A stretch of DNA of 14,440 bases from an uncultured Polaribacter sp. (GTDB lineage: Bacteria > Bacteroidota > Bacteroidia > Flavobacteriales > Flavobacteriaceae): assembly GCA_937936695.1 (NCBI GenBank), contig CALHCK010000126.1, forward strand, positions 1 to 14,440, in the 5' to 3' direction. The translations under genes were made by a program, and so were the position numbers. Positions 1 through 5,326 of the stretch are shown in pieces. The notes below the pieces were generated by a model. The model was not told the DNA's origin, did no database searches, and was given only the letters and a program-made list of their open reading frames with translations. How positions within the stretch are numbered: the first letter of the stretch is position 1; each line of letters begins with the position of its first letter.

Positions 1-432
1 AGACCAAACATCATTAGAAACTGTAATTCCGTTTCCATTTAAATCCATAGAAAAAGGAGTTACTAACTTTGCTTGTCTACCAAAACCTGCACCCGCAGCA
101 ATTGGCTGACCTGCTAACATATGAGAACCATCTAATTGTCCATCGATAACTCTATCTAAAACATTTTTCCAGTTAGATTGTGCTTCTACAGAAACAAATA
201 ATCCTTCGTCTTCAAAAAACCCTTTTTCTTTAGCAATTGCTAAAGGAGCCATGTCTGTTAGTTTAATAAAACCAAATGTTAACTGAGGCTTCTCAATCTC
301 CAAGGTTTTTGTTTTTACTGTTTTAGCCTCAACAGTAGTTGTTGTAGTCTTTTTTGTTTCTTTACCACCACAAGCAAATAATAACATTGCTGCCGGTAAA
401 ATGTAAGTTGATTTTTTAAATAGAGATTTCAT
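1..432 (-). CDS. nrtA: NrtA-like nitrate ABC transporter substrate-binding lipoprotein, 3' end cut by window edge
   Basis: The 144 visible residues start at an ATG (432-430) and run off the left edge without a stop. Residues 1-21 form a lipoprotein signal: basic start, hydrophobic stretch and a lipobox L-F-A-C with Cys21 as the lipidated residue. A Thr/Lys-rich linker (about 22-45) follows, then a segment with the look of NrtA/CmpA/SsuA-type binding proteins (GFIKLTDMAPLAIAKEKGFF, then a W-K-N-V-L-D-R stretch and a H-M-L-A-G-Q-P-I motif). In this family the protein captures nitrate, nitrite or bicarbonate outside the membrane and hands it to an NrtB/NrtC permease-ATPase, which I would expect further left. 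The nitrate assignment rests on the family pattern plus the neighbouring narK, nasA and NarX-like kinase. It has its own promoter region, separated from the upstream unit by a terminator. A related anion such as bicarbonate cannot be excluded. Confidence 0.85.
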   Translation of the reverse strand, partial: MKSLFKKSTYILPAAMLLFACGGKETKKTTTTTVEAKTVKTKTLEIEKPQLTFGFIKLTDMAPLAIAKEKGFFEDEGLFVSVEAQSNWKNVLDRVIDGQLDGSHMLAGQPIAAGAGFGRQAKLVTPFSMDLNGNGITVSNDVWS

Positions 433-453
433 GTTTAGTAAGTTTTAGTAATC

Positions 454-524
454 TACGTATTAATACTTATTTTTTGACAAAGATATAAGTAGATACTTTA
501 TCAAATAATGCTAAGTAACACTTA
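454..524 (-). promoter_or_regulatory. nrtA promoter with clustered palindromic operator candidates
   Basis: On the minus strand a Bacteroidota-type -7 box TATCTTTG lies at 485-478, about 45 bases before the nrtA ATG. A TTTG at 505-502 could be the -33 element, but the 16-base spacing is short. Three inverted repeats surround it: TACGTA-TTAA-TACTTA at 454-469, TAAGTA-GA-TACTTT at 486-499 directly upstream of the -7 box, and TAAGT-AAC-ACTTA at 512-524. The first has the same 6-4-6 layout as sites before the globin, narK and response-regulator genes. I infer binding by the NarL-like regulator of this window. The repeats are seen directly; the promoter call is by consensus only. Confidence 0.5.
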
Positions 525-604
525 TAAACATCTTTTTAAAACACTAATAAATATGATTTATCGCAGCAAAAAAACATAAAACACTATAAAACAACCCATT
601 AAAT

Positions 605-660
605 TACTTAAAAAAGATACGTACAATAAAATTGCAGTAAAAAAAAACTACTACTACGTA
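605..660. promoter_or_regulatory. upstream TACTTA/TACGTA half-site cluster
   Basis: Between the nrtA promoter and the terminator of the upstream unit there is no gene. The stretch holds TACTTA at 605-610, TACGTA at 618-623 and TACTACGTA at 652-660, which are the same half-sites that make up the palindromes near the nrtA promoter. They sit roughly 120-175 bases before the inferred nrtA transcription start, a position compatible with upstream activator sites. The rest of 525-604 shows only A/T-rich sequence. Confidence 0.3.
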
Positions 661-692
661 AAAAAGCTTAATACTAAGTAGTATTAAGCTTT
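660..692 (-). terminator. rho-independent terminator of the globin-cytochrome unit
   Basis: Read on the minus strand, a perfect 12-bp stem (AAAGCTTAATAC pairing with GTATTAAGCTTT, 692-663) closes a six-base loop TACTTA and runs into six T residues (665-660). It begins 27 bases after the stop of the pentaheme cytochrome gene, so it should end the 4289-719 transcript and shield the nrtA promoter. The stem is nearly symmetric, but the other strand lacks a comparable T tract. The loop and its edge spell TACTTAGTA, a half-site of the local palindrome. Confidence 0.85.
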
Positions 693-718
693 AAGAAAAT
701 ATAACAAATTATAAAAAG

Positions 719-1426
719 TTATTTATTAAAAGACTTTAACCAGTCTTCTAATGATAATGCGGTATATTTTTTAGTATTTCCATAAGGGTCTTCTCCTCCT
801 TTAAAATACGCTTCAATAGATTTCATTGGTATTGTATCAGCTAACTTATGAGGTACTTCATATTTATGATTCCCATGAAAATCATGACACTGGATACAGG
901 TAAACCATTGTTCTTTTTTTATTAACTCTTGATGAGAAATATCAACAGGGTCATCTTCTACTTCTAAGGTCTGATGACAATTCATACAATAATTAATAGA
1001 TTTTACAGAAACTCTTTCTTCTTTATGCTCTGTATGACACGTAATACATGTAGTAGCATCTATATTTTTAATAGCATCTTTAAACCGTGGTTCAGAAAAC
1101 CGATATACAGGATGCCTATCATTTGGCCTGTCATGACACTGTAAACAATTATCTACAGTAACATCTTTTGTTCCAAAATCTACTCCTTCACCTCTTGCTC
1201 CTAATTTATGAGAAATATTAGATTGCAGTTGTTGAAATAAATTTCCTTTTGCATCTGCATGACATGCAAAGCACTTTAAATCATCGTGCCCAGTATTCAT
1301 AGGACCTATAGAAACATATTCTTCGCTTGCATCTAAAGTTAACACATACACTAACGGTATTCCTAAAATTAAACCAATAATGGCACCAAAAAATTGCCTT
1401 TTACGAAGTGGACTTATTTTAAACAT
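719..1426 (-). CDS. membrane-anchored pentaheme c-type cytochrome
   Basis: The 235-residue protein has a basic N-terminus, one hydrophobic segment (about residues 12-30, uncleaved anchor or signal) and a hydrophilic domain with five CXXCH heme sites at C52, C94, C127, C147 and C177. Extra histidines (for example H46, H73, H105, H134, H165, H184, H187) could be distal ligands. It should therefore be an inner-membrane-anchored, periplasm-facing electron carrier. The overall form resembles NapC/NrfH and cytochrome c3-type proteins, but I cannot place it in a named family with confidence. I chose the ATG at 1426, ten bases after the stop of the preceding reductase gene. A TTG at 1447 in the same frame would add seven residues and overlap that gene by 11 bases. 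It is the last gene of the heme/flavin unit and is followed by a terminator. Its partners are probably the membrane diheme protein and the reductase, by context only. Confidence 0.85.
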   Translation of the reverse strand: MFKISPLRKRQFFGAIIGLILGIPLVYVLTLDASEEYVSIGPMNTGHDDLKCFACHADAKGNLFQQLQSNISHKLGARGEGVDFGTKDVTVDNCLQCHDRPNDRHPVYRFSEPRFKDAIKNIDATTCITCHTEHKEERVSVKSINYCMNCHQTLEVEDDPVDISHQELIKKEQWFTCIQCHDFHGNHKYEVPHKLADTIPMKSIEAYFKGGEDPYGNTKKYTALSLEDWLKSFNK

Positions 1427-1436
1427 AGATACATTA

Positions 1437-2465
1437 TTAAATTTCAATCACAACTTTTTCTGTAACAGGGTAACTAATACAAGTTAAAATATTACCATCT
1501 GCTACTTCACTTTCAGACAAAAAATGTCCGTCTGTCATTTTTACCTCTCCTTCTACACATTTAGCTTTACAGGTAGAGCACATACCAGACCTACAAGAAT
1601 AAGGCAATGCAATATTTTTAGACATCGCTTGCCTTAAAATAGTTTTATCTCCTTTTACTTTTATTTGATGTTCTTTTCCTTTATAGTTAATAGTAACATC
1701 GCTTTCTAAATCTTTATTAGTTGCTTTTACCTCTGGAGTTTTAAAAACTTCTACCTTAATTTTATCCCTTGTAACACCATTTTCTTTTAAAACCTCTTTA
1801 ATTTTTTCCATATACCCAAAAGGTCCACATATCATATACTGATGATCATCATATGTAATATTATGTTTAGAAAAAATACGATCTATTAATACTGTAGTAG
1901 CTAAACCCGAGTGGTAATTATCTTTTTCTTCCTGGATATCAGAAACAATATGTTCTACTTTAAAAGCTGAACTGTATTGTTTTTCAAGAGATTTTATTTC
2001 ATCATGAAAAATAATAGACTCCATATTCTGATTTGCATAAATCAATAATACTTTAGAGTTTTTTTCTTCTGTTAAAATAGATTTTGTTATAGAAAACATA
2101 GGCGTAACTCCGCTACCTCCTGCAAATAACACATATTGTTTTTGTACTTTACTAGATGGCTCTACAAAAAAAGATCCTGCAGCATTGTCTACAACAATTT
2201 TATCTCCAACTTTCAAAGAATCGTGCACATAATTAGAAACCAATCCTTTTTCTACTCGTTTAATTGTTATTTTTAAATCTTTATCTGTAAAAGGATTGCT
2301 GCTAAAAGAATATGCTCTTTTTTCAACTTTATTATTTATAGAAGTATGAATCGTTAAAAATTGCCCTGGCTTATACTTTAGTTTTCTAAACAAGTTTCCG
2401 TTTTTAAAACAAACAGTAATTGCATCATTGGTTTCTTTAATTATATCTTTTACTAATAATTTCAA
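1437..2465 (-). CDS. FAD/NAD(P)H oxidoreductase with C-terminal [2Fe-2S] ferredoxin domain (PaaE/Hmp-reductase type)
   Basis: The 342-residue protein reads as a ferredoxin-NADP reductase-like module followed by plant-type ferredoxin. The FAD-binding motif R-A-Y-S is at 50-53, the nicotinamide-binding GGSGVTP at 116-122, and C-G-P at 213-215. The ferredoxin cysteines are C291, C296, C299 and C329 (C-X4-C-X2-C-Xn-C). The order matches PaaE, the phenylacetyl-CoA epoxidase reductase, and the reductase half of flavohemoglobins is related. Its role is to pass electrons from NAD(P)H through FAD and Fe-S to a partner. Neighbours suggest the globin (making a split flavohemoglobin) or the adjacent membrane cytochrome. 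The start must be TTG at 2465: an in-frame stop, which is also the stop of the preceding gene, lies only two codons upstream, and the next Met is inside the NAD domain. There is no signal peptide, so it is cytoplasmic. No paa genes are present, which argues against phenylacetate catabolism. Confidence 0.88.
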   Translation of the reverse strand: MKLLVKDIIKETNDAITVCFKNGNLFRKLKYKPGQFLTIHTSINNKVEKRAYSFSSNPFTDKDLKITIKRVEKGLVSNYVHDSLKVGDKIVVDNAAGSFFVEPSSKVQKQYVLFAGGSGVTPMFSITKSILTEEKNSKVLLIYANQNMESIIFHDEIKSLEKQYSSAFKVEHIVSDIQEEKDNYHSGLATTVLIDRIFSKHNITYDDHQYMICGPFGYMEKIKEVLKENGVTRDKIKVEVFKTPEVKATNKDLESDVTINYKGKEHQIKVKGDKTILRQAMSKNIALPYSCRSGMCSTCKAKCVEGEVKMTDGHFLSESEVADGNILTCISYPVTEKVVIEI

Positions 2466-2471
2466 ATCTTT

Positions 2472-2990
2472 TTATTTATAATAAAACACCATTGTTATAT
2501 GAAATAACAGCAGTATTGTTATGATTAATGATAAAGCTACATGTGTAATCATCCAACCTTTAAACAGCCACTCTCCATCATTTTTTATTACATCTAAATT
2601 TATATAACCCAAAAGGGTATTAAAAAAGAAAATATATGTTAATAACAATAAATACCCATAACCTAAATGCATGCTATGAACATAGAAAAATAAAGGACTT
2701 ATTGCGCCTAACCACTTGTGAGCATTTTGCATGGTTAAATTGTATTTTCTTAAACCCTTAACAGATCTTGTTAAAGAAAACATCCATTGAAACACAATAA
2801 ATAATGCTAAAAAAAGACCAGACCATCTTTTAAACATTTCTTGTTGTTGAATTTCTAATAACCAGTTCCATTCTATTTTTAAAAAAAACTGAACAAAATA
2901 AGCTATCAAAAAAACAAGACCAATTATTGTAGATTTATTACCGTTAAAAACCATGTGGATTGATGATTTTAATTTAAAAAATAAACCCAT
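2472..2990 (-). CDS. small four-helix membrane protein, candidate diheme cytochrome b
   Basis: The 172-residue protein has four hydrophobic segments at about 22-38, 57-73, 93-131 (long, possibly two helices) and 145-169. Two of them carry paired histidines at identical spacing: H91 and H105, and H150 and H164, each H-X13-H. This is the arrangement that holds two b hemes stacked across the membrane in cytochrome b, ferric reductase and NOX-type proteins. H108 is a further candidate ligand. I infer a transmembrane electron conduit between the cytoplasmic reductase encoded just downstream (six-base gap) and the periplasmic hemes of the DUF3365-like and pentaheme proteins. I use the ATG at 2990; an in-frame TTG at 3011 would add seven residues. 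I do not recognise a specific named family. The heme count is inferred from spacing only. Confidence 0.75.
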   Translation of the reverse strand: MGLFFKLKSSIHMVFNGNKSTIIGLVFLIAYFVQFFLKIEWNWLLEIQQQEMFKRWSGLFLALFIVFQWMFSLTRSVKGLRKYNLTMQNAHKWLGAISPLFFYVHSMHLGYGYLLLLTYIFFFNTLLGYINLDVIKNDGEWLFKGWMITHVALSLIITILLLFHITMVFYYK

Positions 2991-3039
2991 TAATTGATTA
3001 TTAACAACCAATAATGGGCTATAATTTTAAATTTATTAA

Positions 3040-3855
3040 TTACTTCTTAGCTACTAAATATTTCATTGTTTGGTAAGACGTTAATTTCTTAACACTGTCT
3101 AAAAAAACTTCTGCTGTTGGCAAGTAATTTCCATCTGCTGGCCATTTATCACCAATAACAGGCTTATCACTTTTCTTAAACTCTTTAATCTCTGCTAAAT
3201 ATTCTTTATAAATATCTACAGTACCCTGAGCATAAGAACCTAATAAAGCAATTGTTTCTTTATAAGACAGCGAATCTTTTGGGTATTGCCAAGTTGTTGC
3301 CCCCATAGGGTCTCCTAATTTCCAATCTGTTTTTGATGTTTGAGGATGATCATTATGACAAGAAACACACGCACCAGCACTTGCAACATCTACAAACATA
3401 GCTGTGTGCAACTTCTGATCTTCGTCATAAAAAAACTGTGGTTTTCTGTCTTCTTTAATTTTCTTAAATAATGTTGCTTGTTTACCTTCAAATTTATTTG
3501 CAGCATTTATAGGAAAATCAGAACCTAAGTACAAACCTAAAGGCACAGGGCTTTTTCTTATACTAGAAGCAACTCCTCTTAAAAACAAAGCTGGTAAAGG
3601 TCCTGCCTCAACATCATCTTTTCTCCAATCTTCATCAAACTTCATTCCTTGCTTTTTTCCTTTTCCTACAATAGCTTTTGTATAAAGAGTTCTGGTTACA
3701 TCGTTTTCTTTAGCAACCATTTCTAAAACTTCGGCTACTGAAAAAGCCTTTTCTACTCCAGATGCAGTTGTTTTTTCTTCGGGAACACCACCGCAAGAAT
3801 TTAAAAGACCAACACTAAATAATGATAATAGAGTTATTTTGTAGATATTTTTCAT
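3040..3855 (-). CDS. DUF3365 / Tll0287-like heme-binding lipoprotein
   Basis: The 271-residue protein begins with a lipoprotein signal (L-L-N-S-C, Cys21). It contains one c-type heme site, CVSCH at 163-167, followed by N-D-H-P and then D-W-K-L-G-D-P-M-G at about 177-185. That sequence pattern is characteristic of the DUF3365 (Tll0287-like) family of periplasmic heme sensors and electron carriers. A C-terminal extension of about 70 residues (200-271) is not obviously part of that domain. The gene starts at ATG 3855, 20 bases after the globin stop, so the two are likely co-transcribed. The mature protein should be tethered to a membrane and face the periplasm. In known proteins this domain is often fused to signalling modules; here it stands alone, which fits a small-ligand-binding or electron-transfer role next to the other cytochromes. 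The exact role is unknown. Confidence 0.82.
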   Translation of the reverse strand: MKNIYKITLLSLFSVGLLNSCGGVPEEKTTASGVEKAFSVAEVLEMVAKENDVTRTLYTKAIVGKGKKQGMKFDEDWRKDDVEAGPLPALFLRGVASSIRKSPVPLGLYLGSDFPINAANKFEGKQATLFKKIKEDRKPQFFYDEDQKLHTAMFVDVASAGACVSCHNDHPQTSKTDWKLGDPMGATTWQYPKDSLSYKETIALLGSYAQGTVDIYKEYLAEIKEFKKSDKPVIGDKWPADGNYLPTAEVFLDSVKKLTSYQTMKYLVAKK

Positions 3856-3875
3856 GTTTGTATAGATTTAAAATA

Positions 3876-4289
3876 TTAATAAGATGCTTCAATCATTACA
3901 TTTGCCATTGTACCATACACACTAGCCCATGCTTCTTTAACTTCTGGAGTAAAATCGTCTCCTAAACCAGCTTCTAATGTTGATAAAAGTGCAGCACCTA
4001 CAGTATCATAATGAGAAGCCTCTACCTTGTAATCTACATGTCTTTTACCCAAACCTTGTAATACCGGTATTAAAGCATCTATGTTACTTAATCCTGCTAC
4101 AGCAGCCCCCAACATGGTCATCAATTTATTTCCTTGATTTTTCATAGCCTCATCTCCACTAGGAAATAAAGGTTTTAATTTTGGATCTAACTCAAATAAT
4201 TTACCATAAAAAATTTCTGCTGCCTGTGGCGCTATAGGCTTTACCTTTTTAAATGATTCTTGAACAAGGGTTACTGTTTGTGCTTCCAT
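3876..4289 (-). CDS. single-domain bacterial hemoglobin (Vitreoscilla/flavohemoglobin globin type)
   Basis: The 137-residue protein is a complete globin with no reductase domain attached, a little shorter than Vitreoscilla hemoglobin. By alignment to E. coli Hmp (Y29, Q53, H85, Y95), the key residues are shifted by one: Tyr28 in F-Y-G-K-L-F as B10, Gln52 as E7, His84 in G-K-R-H-V as proximal heme ligand, and Tyr94 in S-H-Y. The Tyr/Gln distal pair is that of NO-dioxygenating flavohemoglobins. In that chemistry the ferrous-oxy heme converts NO to nitrate and needs an electron donor. The PaaE-like reductase three genes downstream could supply it. This is the first gene of the unit, preceded by a -7-like box and two palindromes. 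The ATG at 4289 is the natural start. It has no signal peptide, so it is cytoplasmic. Oxygen delivery or NO sensing are alternatives. Confidence 0.93.
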   Translation of the reverse strand: MEAQTVTLVQESFKKVKPIAPQAAEIFYGKLFELDPKLKPLFPSGDEAMKNQGNKLMTMLGAAVAGLSNIDALIPVLQGLGKRHVDYKVEASHYDTVGAALLSTLEAGLGDDFTPEVKEAWASVYGTMANVMIEASY

Positions 4290-4323
4290 TATTTTAATTT
4301 TTTATTTGTTTAATTAACAGTAC

Positions 4324-4374
4324 TAAGTATTACTACTTATTTGATTCAAAAATATAATGTTACTTATTAAGTAA
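4324..4374 (-). promoter_or_regulatory. promoter and operator candidates of the globin-cytochrome unit
   Basis: On the minus strand a -7 box TATTTTTG lies at 4354-4347, 58 bases before the globin ATG. No TTG is found at the usual -33 distance, so the promoter may depend on an activator. Upstream of it is a perfect palindrome TTACTTA-T-TAAGTAA (4360-4374). Downstream of it is TAAGTA-TTAC-TACTTA (4324-4339), a perfect 6-4-6 inverted repeat of the kind also seen before narK. The palindromes are seen directly. Their regulator is inferred to be the NarL-like protein encoded at 12065-12724. Confidence 0.55.
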
Positions 4375-4409
4375 ATATGATATAAACCCTACTATAACAA
4401 TCTTTTGAA

Positions 4410-4423
4410 CAAGTTAAAACTTG
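4410..4423. promoter_or_regulatory. inverted repeat CAAGTT-AA-AACTTG, possible second operator
   Basis: A perfect 6-2-6 inverted repeat sits about 60 bases upstream of the globin -7 box, in the 277-base gene-free stretch 4290-4566. It differs from the TACTTA palindromes, so a different regulator may use it. The FNR-like protein encoded just upstream is one candidate, but the sequence is not a standard TTGAT-N4-ATCAA site. Apart from this repeat, the promoter and the terminator at 4476-4514, the stretch is plain A/T-rich sequence. Confidence 0.25.
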
Positions 4424-4475
4424 ATAAAACACATAAAAAAATATGCAATTATTTATTCTTACTTAAATTACTTAG

Positions 4476-4514
4476 AAAAAAAAGACCATCCAATTATATA
4501 ATTGAATGGTCTTT
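4476..4514 (-). terminator. rho-independent terminator of the nasA-rubredoxin-fnr unit
   Basis: On the minus strand AAAGACCATTCAAT (4514-4501) pairs with ATTGGATGGTCTTT (4494-4481) with a single T-G wobble, closing an A/T-rich loop, and is followed by a run of eight T residues (4483-4476). It starts about 50 bases after the stop of the FNR-like gene. It should separate that transcript from the globin unit, which has its own promoter at 4324-4374. Confidence 0.88.
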
Positions 4515-4566
4515 AATAAAAATCAGATTTCGAAATTAGAAACCTAACACAAACACTAAACTTTAA

Positions 4567-5313
4567 TTAGGTATCTAAGAAATAATTATGTTCACTTATT
4601 TCATTTTTTAATACCTGCACATCACTGATGCCTATCTTTTTTTGTTGAGCTACAATTAAGCCTTCTTTCTTTAAAGCAGAAAAAATTCTTATAACTTGCT
4701 CTTCTGTTGTTCCTGCATAATCTGCATACTCTCTTCTACTCAATGGTAAATTTAAAAAACCTCTTAAATCACCAAATTTTCTATGAATATATAGTAAAGT
4801 ATCTATTACACGTTCTCTTACTGTCATTTGAGAAATAGATTTTACTTTAGATTCACTTCTATTTAATTCATTTGCGTAAAACAACATCATATCATACGCA
4901 AACTTTGGGTTTTGGATAAGAGATTCTTGTAAGCTATCTTTAGAAAAATAACATAGTTTTGCATCTTGTAACGCAATGGCTCCTATTGAATAATATTCTT
5001 CTGTACCGAATCCTCTATGCCCAATAATTTCTCCTTCTTTAGCAAACCTAACTATTTGCTCTCTACCATTTATACCGGTTCTAAAAACCTTTACAGTACC
5101 TTCTAATATAAAAAACAAGCCATTTACTGGAGCACCTTCCATAATAAATTGTTGCCCTTTTTTACATTTAAGGGTTTTTTTATCCTCTATAAAAGTAGCG
5201 TCAGACAATTTTCCTAAATTTTTTTTTATAAGGCATTCTTCATTATCGCATGAAGAACATGAAAAATCTGAAATTATTTTTCTATTAGACAAAGAAATAT
5301 TATTTGGATACAC
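4567..5313 (-). CDS. FNR-type Crp-family transcription regulator with four Fe-S cysteine candidates
   Basis: The 248-residue protein has an N-terminal cysteine cluster C19-X2-C22-X4-C27, a cyclic-nucleotide-binding-like beta barrel (about 45-130) with Cys121, a dimerisation helix (about 135-165) and a winged helix-turn-helix (about 188-225). E. coli FNR holds its oxygen-sensing [4Fe-4S] cluster with C20, C23, C29 and C122, so the match is close although one spacing is a residue shorter. The recognition helix has E-Q-V-I-R where FNR has E-T-I-S-R, keeping the outer Glu and Arg. I infer an oxygen- or NO-responsive regulator. The start is GTG at 5313: the preceding gene ends 13 bases upstream, and the next in-frame Met is inside the sensor domain. 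Co-transcription with nitrate reductase is likely, and a terminator follows. Whether it controls its own unit or the heme unit is not shown. Confidence 0.88.
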   Translation of the reverse strand: MYPNNISLSNRKIISDFSCSSCDNEECLIKKNLGKLSDATFIEDKKTLKCKKGQQFIMEGAPVNGLFFILEGTVKVFRTGINGREQIVRFAKEGEIIGHRGFGTEEYYSIGAIALQDAKLCYFSKDSLQESLIQNPKFAYDMMLFYANELNRSESKVKSISQMTVRERVIDTLLYIHRKFGDLRGFLNLPLSRREYADYAGTTEEQVIRIFSALKKEGLIVAQQKKIGISDVQVLKNEISEHNYFLDT

Positions 5314-5326
5314 TACTTTATTTTTT

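Noticed and set aside
1437..2465. Naming the reductase paaE
   Set aside because: The domain order fits PaaE, but no other phenylacetate genes are nearby; the nitrate and heme context points elsewhere.
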